DNA of 50,883 nt. It comes from Terriglobia bacterium. GTDB lineage: Bacteria; Acidobacteriota; Terriglobia; UBA7540. Location: positions 1-50,883 of the forward strand of contig JAIQGH010000008.1 of NCBI GenBank assembly GCA_020072655.1, in the 5' to 3' direction. Made by a program: the position numbers and the translations under genes. Below the pieces are notes generated by a model. That model had not been told where the DNA came from and did not search any database. It was given only the letters and a program-made list of their open reading frames with translations. Position 1 is the stretch's first letter; the number at the start of each line of letters is the position of its first letter. This document shows, in pieces, positions 10,093 to 17,362 of the stretch.

Positions 10093-10443
10093 CTAGAACA
10101 TCACCACGGAGCCGCTCTCCTTCGTCCAACGCGCGAGATCGGTCATGTGCCCAATCTCCACCCCTTCGATGAGTTCTTCTTGGCCAAGGCCCCTGGCCGC
10201 GCAACACGTCGCTCAGGTATTCACTTTGACGCCCTTGGCAATGAGGTCTTTCAGCATATCACCCGCGTTGTAGTACCCCGTGGGGGTTTTCTGCCCCGCC
10301 TTGCCCGTAAGCACACCGTCGGCTAAAAGGAACAGGCTGACACTGACCCCGCTCGCCACCAGGGCCGAGGCGTACCGCAAAGCGTTGTACGCCTTCTCCG
10401 TCCCATAGGGCGGATCGTTCAATATGATCGTAAGCCTTTCCAC
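10093..10443 (-). CDS. DsrE-family protein with in-frame TGA: candidate selenoprotein
   Basis: A DsrE/DsrF-like small sulfur-transfer protein of 116 codons read through one TGA. The GTG start at 10443 has a GGGGAGG box upstream. The N-terminal part (VERLTIILNDPPYGTEKAYN ... GQKTPTGYYNAGDMLK) is typical of the family. Codon 77 is TGA (plus-strand 10213-10215). After it the same frame continues ATCCAARGLGQEELIEGVEI and GHMTDLARWTKESGSVVMF to a TAG, matching the conserved tail of relatives, which normally have a cysteine pair reading CGTC. Here that becomes U77-A-T-C80. DsrE-like selenoproteins have been reported from marine metagenomes, so readthrough as selenocysteine is the best explanation. 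Alternatives are a nonsense mutation or a sequencing error. The selA, selB, selC and selD genes are not in this window. Confidence 0.82.
10182..10198 (-). promoter_or_regulatory. Candidate bacterial SECIS stem-loop
   Basis: Directly after the in-frame TGA the message contains GGCCAGGGGCCUUGGCC, which folds into a GGCCA/UGGCC stem with inner G-C and G-U pairs and a GGC tip. The tip starts about 21 nt after the TGA and its first two bases are G. These distances and the tip G agree with the general bacterial SECIS rule. I judged this by eye and did not compute a folding energy. Confidence 0.6.
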
Positions 10444-10508
10444 TTGAGGACGCCTCCCCGCGCGTTGCCTGCCTGCGAGCCTCCACAACCAAGGCGCAAA
10501 GAAAGGGA

Positions 10509-10847
10509 CTACCCCACTGCCCGCGACGCAACTTCCCACTTCCGGGTGATCCGCACGCTTTGATCGAGATGCTCCGTCAGCACTTCGCGCATTAGATTGC
10601 ACGCCCGGATGATCTTGGGATTCGCTACCCGATAATAGACATTCAACCCTTCCCGCCGGGCTTTCACTACGCCGCGGGAACGGAGCAACGCGAGATGTTG
10701 CGAGACGTTCGCCTTGGGCAGCCCCAGGATTCGCACCAATTGCGCCACGGAGACTTCGCCGTGTCGCAAGGCATTCAGAATCTCCAGCCGCTTGGGGTTC
10801 GCCAGGGTCTTGCAGATCTCGGCGTGAAGGACAAAGAGTTCGTTCAT
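10509..10847 (-). CDS. ArsR/SmtB-family transcriptional regulator
   Basis: A 112-residue winged-helix repressor. The start MNELFVLHAEICKTLANPKR is the usual beginning of the family; the frame opens 17 codons further upstream within the promoter. The DNA-reading helix is in LGLPKANVSQHLALLRSRGV, followed by the wing KARREGLNVYYRV. Cys12 and Cys83 (helix alpha-5, RACNLM) are the only cysteines and could form a metal- or sulfur-responsive pair, though they are not at the positions known from SqrR/BigR/YgaV. It stands first in the transcript 65 bp before the DsrE gene, so it likely controls that gene and those after it. Confidence 0.9.
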   Translation of the reverse strand: MNELFVLHAEICKTLANPKRLEILNALRHGEVSVAQLVRILGLPKANVSQHLALLRSRGVVKARREGLNVYYRVANPKIIRACNLMREVLTEHLDQSVRITRKWEVASRAVG

Positions 10848-10879
10848 GATCGGTTGCCTGGTTGCGATGTTTCGAAACA

Positions 10880-10908
10880 AGGATACTTGATCCAGCATCC
10901 TTCGTCAA
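10880..10908 (-). promoter_or_regulatory. Sigma-70-type promoter with overlapping operator for arsR-dsrE
   Basis: On the minus strand TTGACG (10908-10903) and TATCCT (10885-10880) are separated by 17 bp, a strong match to a housekeeping promoter. A 20-bp imperfect palindrome at 10881-10900 (GGATACTTGATCCAGCATCC, 16 of 20 positions symmetric) covers the spacer and the -10 box, where an ArsR-family repressor would block RNA polymerase. Autoregulation is inferred. Confidence 0.6.
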
Positions 10909-11039
10909 GAGAAAAGTATCAGGGGGCTTCCCGCAGGGCACCGTCCTCCCTGACTTTCCAGGGTTTGGTCACGACCGTCGCGGGCTGTGTTAGTATCGAA
11001 TTGACGGACACAACAGCCGTTGTCCGGTTAGAGACATAG

Positions 11040-11624
11040 ATGAACGCGCAAGTCGAGCAAGCACTCGAAATCCTCAGAGGCGGCGACCCGCAAGCCCTCG
11101 ACCGCGCCATCGAGTCGCTGCAGGGCGCGGTCTACTCATTTGGAATGAAGGTCTGCGGGAATCCCCACGACGCCGAAGACACCGCCCAGGAAACACTGAT
11201 CCGCTTGGCCCGCTCGCTCAAGGACTTTCCTGACGCCCGCGCTCTGGCCGTCTGGCTTTACAAGGTGGCCAAGACGCAATGCCTGATGAGCCGGCGGAAG
11301 AGCAAGTTCGCTCCGGCCGAGATGCTTTCGCTTGACGCCCTGATGCCCGACCACGGCGCGGCAAGCCCGGCGGCGTCGAAATCCTGGGCCATCACGCCGG
11401 AGGAAGTGGTCTTACACCGCGAGTCGCGCGCGCGGCTCGAAGAGGCTGTCCTCGCCTTGCCCAAGTCCTATCGGCTGGTGCTCATCCTTCGCGACATGGA
11501 GCAGTTGAACACCCGAGAGGTCGCGGAGGTTCTGGAAATCTCCGAAGAGACCGTCAAGATGCGCCTCCACCGCGCGCGGGCGTTCGTGCGAAATGCGTTG
11601 GAGAAGTATTTTCGGGAGGCGTAG
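11040..11624 (+). CDS. ECF-like RNA polymerase sigma factor
   Basis: A 194-residue sigma-70-family factor with only regions 2 and 4. Region 2 shows VYSFGMKVCGNPHDAEDTAQETLIRLARSL (key motif DAEDTAQETLIR) and region 4 shows ALPKSYRLVLILRDMEQLNTREVAEVLEISEETVKMRLHRAR (key motifs LRDMEQL and TVKMRLHRAR). It should direct RNA polymerase to a small stress regulon. A zinc-type anti-sigma gene follows 114 bp downstream, the usual arrangement. The target promoters cannot be told from this sequence. Confidence 0.92.
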   Translation: MNAQVEQALEILRGGDPQALDRAIESLQGAVYSFGMKVCGNPHDAEDTAQETLIRLARSLKDFPDARALAVWLYKVAKTQCLMSRRKSKFAPAEMLSLDALMPDHGAASPAASKSWAITPEEVVLHRESRARLEEAVLALPKSYRLVLILRDMEQLNTREVAEVLEISEETVKMRLHRARAFVRNALEKYFREA

Positions 11625-11738
11625 CGCCGGGCGGAACTCGTCCCGACGATGTCGAGAGCCCGACACACGAGATCTCAAGCAGTTGCCGCCCTGCCGGCAA
11701 GGCCGGGACAGGTTCCGGGCGGCGCTACGACGAAAATT

Positions 11739-11978
11739 ATGACTGATCGTCGCTGCAAACAAATCTTCGCGGCGCTGTCCGAGTATCTCGACGGCGAATT
11801 GCCGGTCAAGAACTGCCGCGAGCTCGAACGCCACCTCAAAGACTGCAAGCCCTGCCTGGCTTATCTCGAGAACCTGAAAACCACCATCCAGGCCTGCCGC
11901 GACCTTCGCGTGAGCAAAATCCCCCGCCCTGCCGCGCGCGTCCGCGCCGCCCTGCGTAAAGCCGTGCTCGAACGCTAG
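11739..11978 (+). CDS. Zinc-finger anti-sigma factor
   Basis: A 79-residue soluble protein with the zinc anti-sigma motif H-x3-C-x2-C in LERHLKDCKPCLAYLENL, preceded by YLDGELP as in many anti-sigma (ZAS) domains. There is no membrane helix, so it would hold the upstream sigma factor in the cytoplasm and release it in response to a thiol or zinc change. The ATG at 11739 is chosen because the upstream part of the open frame is repeat-derived Ala/Pro/Arg sequence. Confidence 0.85.
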   Translation: MTDRRCKQIFAALSEYLDGELPVKNCRELERHLKDCKPCLAYLENLKTTIQACRDLRVSKIPRPAARVRAALRKAVLER

Positions 11979-11985
11979 TCCGCGA

Positions 11986-12058
11986 AGGTAGGGGAGCACC
12001 TTCATGGTGCTCCCGCAGTGGAAGGCCCGGGCGGGGGGACCGCAAGGGTCCTCCCCTA
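11986..12058. repeat. REP-like hairpin pair after the anti-sigma gene
   Basis: Two adjacent hairpins, GGGGAGCACCttcatGGTGCTCCC and GGACCgcaaGGGTCC flanked by TAGGGGAG/CTCCCCTA, occupy the space between the anti-sigma gene and the convergent small cysteine-rich gene. They could end transcription from both sides and share words with the repeat at 2546-2612. Confidence 0.55.
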
Positions 12059-12152
12059 CTCGCCCCCTGAAACGATATGATTGGGCTTTCACCGCAGCCC
12101 CCGGCGTCGGCCAGTACACGGCCCGCCGCGCAACGCTCCGGCAGACGCGGGC

Positions 12153-12332
12153 TCAGCGGGCCTGATCCTGGGTCTTGTAATCGCAGGCTTCGCGGCAGTC
12201 CACGCAGTAATACTGGCCGTCCTCACAGAGCCGCGGCCCATAATCGGATTGGCAGAGCGCGCAGTATTTGTGGCAGGTGCAGCGCTCCTCAGTCTCGCCG
12301 CAGACGATGCACTTGAACTCTACCCATTCCAT
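12153..12332 (-). CDS. Small cysteine-rich (zinc-ribbon-like) protein
   Basis: A 59-residue frame on the minus strand beginning MEWVEFKCIVCGETEERCTC and continuing HKYCALCQSDYGPRLCEDGQ, YYCVDCREACDYKTQDQAR. It has ten cysteines, in the arrangement C8-x2-C11, C18-x-C20, C24-x2-C27, C36, C43-x2-C46 and C50, with His21. The even spacing and compact size argue for a real metal-binding protein and not a chance frame. Two treble-clef or zinc-ribbon sites, or an Fe-S cluster, are possible. It has no strong ribosome site. It is convergent to the anti-sigma gene and divergent from gcvT. I cannot assign a function. Confidence 0.65.
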   Translation of the reverse strand: MEWVEFKCIVCGETEERCTCHKYCALCQSDYGPRLCEDGQYYCVDCREACDYKTQDQAR

Positions 12333-12470
12333 GCGTTCGATGCCTCGCCTTTCCGCTGGGATTGGCAGCGCCGTCCGCGCCCATTGTGGGCCAACGGAGA
12401 ATCAAAATCAACCGCCGATCCCCTCACCAAACGCTGCGGGAACGTCCGGATTCCAGTTTACTCCGCTTGC

Positions 12471-12500
12471 TTGACCCTTTCTTCCCGGCTGTGTTAGCTT
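12471..12500 (+). promoter_or_regulatory. Candidate promoter of the gcv operon
   Basis: TTGACC at 12471-12476 and a weak TAGCTT -10 box at 12495-12500 give a spacing of 18 bp. Transcription from here would start near 12507, which supports the TTG at 12544 as the gcvT start and not the TTG at 12499. I looked for a glycine riboswitch in the leader and saw none. Confidence 0.35.
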
Positions 12501-12543
12501 GGCAAGTCGGCTCAGCGGCAGAATCTTGAGGGTAAGGAACAGT

Positions 12544-13653
12544 TTGCCCACGTCGAAGGCAATCGGACCAAAACGCACGGCCCTCAACGCCGTTCACAAG
12601 GCCGCCGGCGGGCGGATGGTGGAATTCGCCGGCTGGGAGATGCCCATCGAGTACGCCGGGATCACCCAGGAACACCTCGCGGTGCGCACACGCGCCGGGC
12701 TATTCGACGTGAGCCACATGGGCGAAATCGAGGTAAAGGGGCCGGAAGCGCTCCGCCTGCTGCAGTGGGTGACCTCGAATGACGTCTCGAGGCTTCAGGA
12801 CGGGCAGGCCCAGTACTCCGCGCTGATGTATCCCCAGGGCAGCGCGGTGGACGACTGCATTGTGCACCGCTTTGGACAAAATCATTATTTGCTCTGCGTG
12901 AACGCCGCCAACACGGACAAGGATTTTGCCTGGATCGCGGAGCACAACACTTTCGGCGCCGAGGTTTCTGACGTTTCGGACGAGTACACGCAGCTTGCCG
13001 TGCAGGGCCCGCGCGCGGCGGCCATCCTGGCCCGGGTCACGGCCGCGGAGATCTCGGCCTTGCGCTACTACTGGTTCATACCCGCGACGTGTTGCGGGGT
13101 CGAAGGAATTCTGGCCCGCACCGGATACACCGGCGAGGATGGATTCGAGTTCTATTTTCCGCCCGGCGAATCAGAACGTGTCTGGAAGGAATTGCTGGAA
13201 GCCGGCAAGCCCGACGGGTTGATTCCCGCCGGTCTGGGCGCGCGCAACACCTTGCGTCTCGAAGCCGGTTACGCGCTCTACGGCCATGAGCTCGATGCGG
13301 AGACCACGCTGCTCGAGGCCAACCTCGGCTGGATCGCCAAGCTCGAGAAGGGCGACTTCCTGGGGCGCGAAGTGCTCCTCCGGCAAAAACAGAAAGGGAC
13401 GCGCAAGAAGCTGGTTGGCTTCGAGATGACGGACCGGGGCATCTGCCGGGACGGGTTCAACATCCTGGTCGACGGCAAGGTGGCGGGAAACGTCACGAGC
13501 GGCACCTACGCCCCCTTTTTGAAAAAAAGCGTCGGCCTCGGCTACGTGCCTCCCGCGCTCGCCGAGGTTGGACGGGAGATTCAGATCGACATTCGCGGCA
13601 AGCCGGCGCCCGGCCGCATCGTGCGGCTACCGTTTTATAAGAGAGCAAGGTAA
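12544..13653 (+). CDS. gcvT: Glycine cleavage system T protein (aminomethyltransferase)
   Basis: Transfers the one-carbon unit from the aminomethyl group on H-protein to tetrahydrofolate, releasing ammonia. The 369-residue product has the family landmarks VEFAGWEMPIEY, GLFDVSHMGEIEV, YTGEDGFEFY, GLGARNTLRLEAGYALYGHE and the C-terminal SGTYAPFLKKSVGLGYV. The folate-binding aspartate region lies near SNDVSRLQDGQAQYS. The TTG start is chosen because AAGGA lies six bases upstream and it lies after the likely promoter. It is first in gcvT-gcvH-gcvPA-gcvPB. Confidence 0.95.
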   Translation: MPTSKAIGPKRTALNAVHKAAGGRMVEFAGWEMPIEYAGITQEHLAVRTRAGLFDVSHMGEIEVKGPEALRLLQWVTSNDVSRLQDGQAQYSALMYPQGSAVDDCIVHRFGQNHYLLCVNAANTDKDFAWIAEHNTFGAEVSDVSDEYTQLAVQGPRAAAILARVTAAEISALRYYWFIPATCCGVEGILARTGYTGEDGFEFYFPPGESERVWKELLEAGKPDGLIPAGLGARNTLRLEAGYALYGHELDAETTLLEANLGWIAKLEKGDFLGREVLLRQKQKGTRKKLVGFEMTDRGICRDGFNILVDGKVAGNVTSGTYAPFLKKSVGLGYVPPALAEVGREIQIDIRGKPAPGRIVRLPFYKRAR

Positions 13654-13761
13654 TTATGAATTGTGAATTCTGAATTATGAAATGACCATCCTATGGGCCA
13701 GCGGGCCGTAGGGTACGAAGGAACGATCACAAGCATTTCCTCATTCAGAATTCATAATTCG
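13652..13761. repeat. Heptad tandem repeat forming a nested inverted repeat between gcvT and gcvH
   Basis: The left arm is four 7-bp units of ATTNTGA (about 13654-13681) and the right arm at 13741-13761 is the reverse complement of most of it, with one unit missing. Between them CCTA/TAGG and GGCC/GGCC form a second stem. It splits a co-transcribed pair of genes, so it may tune their relative expression. Confidence 0.7.
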
Positions 13762-13781
13762 TTTAGCGCGGAGCATAACCC

Positions 13782-14174
13782 TTGAGCTACCCACCAGAAT
13801 TCCTCTATACCAAAGACCACGAATGGATCCGCGTGGATGAGAACGTCGGGACGATCGGGATCACCGACTATGCCCAGAAAGAGCTGGGCGACATCGTTTA
13901 CGTCGAGTTGCCCAAGGTCGGCGACCACGTCACCGCCAAGGAGTCGTTCGGGACGGTTGAATCCGTGAAGGCGGTGTCCGAGATTTACTCGCCCGTGGAT
14001 GGGGAGGTGCTCGCGGCAAACCCCAAGGTCCAGGCGAGTCCCGAGTTGGTCAACGCCGATCCGCACGGTGAGGCGTGGCTCATCCAGGTCCACTTGGTGG
14101 ACCGCAGCGACCTCGAAGGCCTCATGACCGCAGAAGAATACGAGGCATTTATCAGCCAGGAAAAGGCCCACTGA
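13782..14174 (+). CDS. gcvH: Glycine cleavage system H protein
   Basis: Lipoylated carrier protein of 130 residues that shuttles the aminomethyl group between the P, T and L proteins. The lipoyl attachment lysine is in FGTVESVKAVSEIYSPVDGE. The N-terminus YPPEFLYTKDHEWIRVDENV is typical. Translation starts at TTG 13782, with no better codon nearby. The stop codon shares one base with the gcvPA start (TGATG). Lipoate synthase or ligase genes are not in the window. Confidence 0.95.
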   Translation: MSYPPEFLYTKDHEWIRVDENVGTIGITDYAQKELGDIVYVELPKVGDHVTAKESFGTVESVKAVSEIYSPVDGEVLAANPKVQASPELVNADPHGEAWLIQVHLVDRSDLEGLMTAEEYEAFISQEKAH

Positions 14175-15568
14175 TGCGCTATCTTCCCAATTCCCCGGCC
14201 GAGCGGGCCGCCATGCTCGAAGCCACGGGGCGCCGTTCCATCGAAGAACTTTTCAACCAGATTCCCGAATACCTGAAGTTGCGCGGGCAGCTCAATCTGC
14301 CCGGACCGCTTTCGGAACCCGAGATTTTGGAATTCTTCCGCGAGGCGGCCAGCCGGAGCAGCCGCGAATACGTTTCGCTGCTCGGCGCGGGCGCCTACAC
14401 GCACTATCGCCCGGTGGTGATCGACGCGCTCATCTCGCGCGGAGAGTTTTTCACGGCCTACACGCCGTATCAGGCCGAGCTCGCCCAAGGCACGCTGCAG
14501 GCGATGTTCGAGTTCCAAACCCTGATGACGCAGCTCACGGGGATGGAAGTCTCGAACGCCTCGCTCTACGACGGCTCCACGGCCACCACCGAGGCCGTGC
14601 TCATGGCCCTGCGCATCACGCATCGCGAAAAGGTCATCGTCGCGCACACGCTGCACCCGGAATATCGCCAGGTGCTCGCGACATACGTGCAGCAGCAAGG
14701 GATCGAGGTCGCGGAGATTCCCTACGCTCCGACCGGGCAGGTCGACCTGCCAAAGCTGGAGGCGGCGCTCTCGCCCGAGACGGCCGCGGTGGTGGTTCAG
14801 TCGCCGAACTTCTTTGGCGCGCTCGAACCGGTTCGTCAGGTCGCCGAGCTAGCCCACCAACGCGGAGCTCTGCTCATTGTCTCGATTGCCGAGCCGCTCT
14901 CGCTCGGTATCATTCAGCCGCCGCGCGAGGCCGACATTGTCTCGGGCGAAGCGCAATCCTTCGGCGTCCCGGTGGCGTTTGGGGGCCCCTACCTCGGATT
15001 CCTGACCTGCCGCGAGAAGTTCCTGCGGCAAATGCCCGGGCGCCTGGTCGGCCAAACTACCGACGCCGAGGGCCGGCGCGGATTCGTGCTCACGCTCGCC
15101 ACGCGCGAGCAGCACATCCGCCGCGAAAAAGCTACGTCAAATATCTGCACGAACCAGTCGCTTTGCGCGCTGGCGGCCACGATCTACCTGTGCCTGCTGG
15201 GCAAGGGCGGGCTAAAGTCGGTCGCGGAACACAACCTGGCCAAGGCGCATTATGCGGCGGCGCAACTGCGGGCCGTGCCGGACGTCGGCACGCCATTCGC
15301 TGCACCGTTCTTCAACGAATTCGTGGTGAAAGTTCCAGGAAGCGCGGAAGAGCTTCTGGCCGCTCTGCGCGAGGAAAGGATCATCGGCGGCCTGGCCCTC
15401 GAGCAATTCTACCCGGAACTCGAGAGCCATCTGCTCATCTGCGCCACCGAAACCATCGGCCGCGCGGCCATCGACCGGATGTGCGAGGTCTATCGCCGAT
15501 TCCAGGCTCGCGCAAATACGCAAGGCTCGGCGCCCGAGATTCAGTCGGCCCCCGCCAGCCGCAACTGA
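14174..15568 (+). CDS. gcvPA: Glycine dehydrogenase (decarboxylating) subunit 1
   Basis: N-terminal half of the P protein, 464 residues, as found in bacteria with split glycine decarboxylase. It includes RYLPNSPAERAAMLEATGRR, the SLLGAGAYTHYRPVVIDALI motif, YTPYQAELAQGTLQAMFEFQ and GRLVGQTTDAEGRRGFVLTL. It lacks the PLP lysine, which lies in subunit 2. Together the two subunits decarboxylate glycine and load H-protein. The start is fixed by the one-base overlap with gcvH. Confidence 0.95.
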   Translation: MRYLPNSPAERAAMLEATGRRSIEELFNQIPEYLKLRGQLNLPGPLSEPEILEFFREAASRSSREYVSLLGAGAYTHYRPVVIDALISRGEFFTAYTPYQAELAQGTLQAMFEFQTLMTQLTGMEVSNASLYDGSTATTEAVLMALRITHREKVIVAHTLHPEYRQVLATYVQQQGIEVAEIPYAPTGQVDLPKLEAALSPETAAVVVQSPNFFGALEPVRQVAELAHQRGALLIVSIAEPLSLGIIQPPREADIVSGEAQSFGVPVAFGGPYLGFLTCREKFLRQMPGRLVGQTTDAEGRRGFVLTLATREQHIRREKATSNICTNQSLCALAATIYLCLLGKGGLKSVAEHNLAKAHYAAAQLRAVPDVGTPFAAPFFNEFVVKVPGSAEELLAALREERIIGGLALEQFYPELESHLLICATETIGRAAIDRMCEVYRRFQARANTQGSAPEIQSAPASRN

Positions 15569-15573
15569 CGACC

Positions 15574-17064
15574 GTGGAAAACCGCATACGTTACGCCCGA
15601 ACCCACGTCACGCGCAACGAAGACCTGATCTTCGAGCGCACCTCGCCCGGCAAGTCAGGAGTAGCCCTTCCGCCGCTCGACGTCCCGAGCGCGCCCGCAA
15701 ACCAAATCCTAGGAGCGAATCTCTATCGCGATGACGTCGAGGGTTTTCCGGAGGTCTCGGAGCTGGAAGTCCTCCGCCACTTCACCCGCCTTTCCACCTG
15801 GAACTACGGTGTGGACACGGGCCTTTATCCGCTCGGCTCCTGCACAATGAAGTACAACCCGCGGGTGAACGAGGTGGTGGCGCGGCTCGACGGCCTCGCC
15901 ACCGATCATCCCTACACTCCGGAATCACTCGCGCAGGGATGCCTGAAAGTCCTTTACGAAACGGCGCGCTGCCTGGCGGAGATTACCGGCATGGACGCCG
16001 TTACGCTCCAACCCGCCGCGGGCGCCCAAGGCGAACTGACCGGCATTCTGATGATCCGCGCGTGCCTCGCCGAGCGCGGCAACCCGCGCAGGTACATGCT
16101 GATTCCCGATTCGGCGCATGGCACGAATCCCGCGAGCGTCCACACCTCCGGCTACGAGGTCCGCAATATCAAGTCGAACGCGCAGGGCTGCGTGGATCTC
16201 GCCGAGCTCGGACGCGCCATGACCGAGGACGTCGCCGGGCTGATGCTGACGAATCCCAACACGCTGGGGATTTTCGAGGTGCAGATCCGCGAGATCGCCG
16301 ACCGGGTCCATGCGCGCGGCGGCCTGCTTTATATGGACGGCGCCAACATGAACGCGCTGGTGGGCGTGGCGCGGCCGGCGGATTTCGGCGTGGACGTCAT
16401 GCACCTGAACCTGCACAAGACCTTCACCACGCCGCACGGCGGCGGAGGGCCGGGCTCCGGGCCGGTGGCGGTTAAGCGCTTCCTGGAGCCTTATCTGCCC
16501 GCTCCGGTGGTGGAGCAAACCCCGGACGGCCGTTATCGGCTCGATTCCGACCGCCCGAAGAGTATCGGCCGCGTGCGCGCATTCTATGGAAACTTCGGCA
16601 TGGCCGTGCGCGCGCTCGCCTACATCCTGGCCAACGGCCCGGAGGGGCTCCGGCAAACCACCGAAGACGCTGTGCTGAACGCCAATTACATTATGACGCG
16701 GCTGCGGGATGTCTATGAGCTTCCCTACGACCAGCCCTGCTTGCATGAGTGCGTTTTTTCGGACCGTCGTCAGGCGGCGCGTGGTGTGCGCACCATGGAT
16801 ATCGCCAAGCGGCTCATCGATTACGGCTTCCACCCTTACACCGCCGCCTTCCCCCTCATCGTGTCCGGCGCGCTGATGATCGAGCCCACCGAGAGCGCGG
16901 GCAAAGCTGAGCTCGATGCCTTCATCGAAGCCATGCGCGCGATCGCCGCGGAAATCGATGAGGACCCGCAGTTCGTCCTCAAGGCTCCCTACTCGACGCG
17001 CGTCAGCCGGCTCGACGAAGCCACCGCCGCCCGCACACCCATCCTGCGCTGGAAACCGCAATAG
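15574..17064 (+). CDS. gcvPB: Glycine dehydrogenase (decarboxylating) subunit 2
   Basis: C-terminal, PLP-binding half of glycine decarboxylase, 496 residues. The Schiff-base lysine lies in HLNLHKTFTTPHGGGGPG. Other family motifs are YPLGSCTMKYNPRVNE, TLQPAAGAQGELTGILMIRA and DSAHGTNPASV. A GTG at 15574, five bases after the gcvPA stop, is the fitting start; the longer open frame upstream overlaps gcvPA in another phase and is not coding. A GCCGCCC/GGGCGGC inverted repeat follows the gene and may end the operon. Confidence 0.95.
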   Translation: MENRIRYARTHVTRNEDLIFERTSPGKSGVALPPLDVPSAPANQILGANLYRDDVEGFPEVSELEVLRHFTRLSTWNYGVDTGLYPLGSCTMKYNPRVNEVVARLDGLATDHPYTPESLAQGCLKVLYETARCLAEITGMDAVTLQPAAGAQGELTGILMIRACLAERGNPRRYMLIPDSAHGTNPASVHTSGYEVRNIKSNAQGCVDLAELGRAMTEDVAGLMLTNPNTLGIFEVQIREIADRVHARGGLLYMDGANMNALVGVARPADFGVDVMHLNLHKTFTTPHGGGGPGSGPVAVKRFLEPYLPAPVVEQTPDGRYRLDSDRPKSIGRVRAFYGNFGMAVRALAYILANGPEGLRQTTEDAVLNANYIMTRLRDVYELPYDQPCLHECVFSDRRQAARGVRTMDIAKRLIDYGFHPYTAAFPLIVSGALMIEPTESAGKAELDAFIEAMRAIAAEIDEDPQFVLKAPYSTRVSRLDEATAARTPILRWKPQ

Positions 17065-17126
17065 CGCCGCCCTTCCCCAACCAAAGCGCCGGGCCGCGTA
17101 GGGCGGCACCCGAGACGCAATTCACC

Positions 17127-17360
17127 TCAGCGAACTTGCTCCAACAGGTGAAAATACTCGTCGCGCGAAATTCCTGCCGTCTTCAAATTGTGGCGGATGA
17201 TCGATACGGGGACGTCGACATAGGTTGGAATCACGATAGGCCGCAAAGCGCCCTCTTTGACATAGGAGCGGTGGCTGCCTTCCTGGCGGGCAAACCGGAA
17301 GCCGCATGCGAGGAAAACCTTTTCGAGGTCCTTCCAATGGACGGGAGTGATGCGCGGCAT
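17127..17360 (-). CDS. hicA: HicA-family toxin (mRNA interferase)
   Basis: A 77-residue double-stranded-RNA-binding-fold toxin that cleaves mRNA when free of its antitoxin. The catalytic histidine is in the GSHRSYVKEG segment, preceded by LEKVFLACGFRFARQ. The C-terminus NLKTAGISRDEYFHLL is characteristic. It starts 2 bp after the hicB stop, so the antitoxin is made first. Antitoxin-first order is one of the two known arrangements for this family. Confidence 0.88.
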   Translation of the reverse strand: MPRITPVHWKDLEKVFLACGFRFARQEGSHRSYVKEGALRPIVIPTYVDVPVSIIRHNLKTAGISRDEYFHLLEQVR

Positions 17361-17362
17361 CT

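Noticed and set aside
10213-10941. A single 242-residue protein across arsR and dsrE on the minus strand.
   Set aside because: Its first two thirds read arsR in the wrong frame. The true units are the ArsR gene at 10509-10847 and the DsrE gene from 10443.
12333-12543. A glycine riboswitch before gcvT.
   Set aside because: No tandem aptamer-like pattern could be seen; the likely promoter leaves only about 38 nt of leader.
13652-13761. A CRISPR array suggested by regular repeats at this and similar loci.
   Set aside because: The repeat unit is only 7 bp without unique spacers, and no cas gene is present in the window.
15163-15573. An extended N-terminus for gcvPB.
   Set aside because: The extra frame overlaps gcvPA in another phase, and the family start fits the GTG at 15574.
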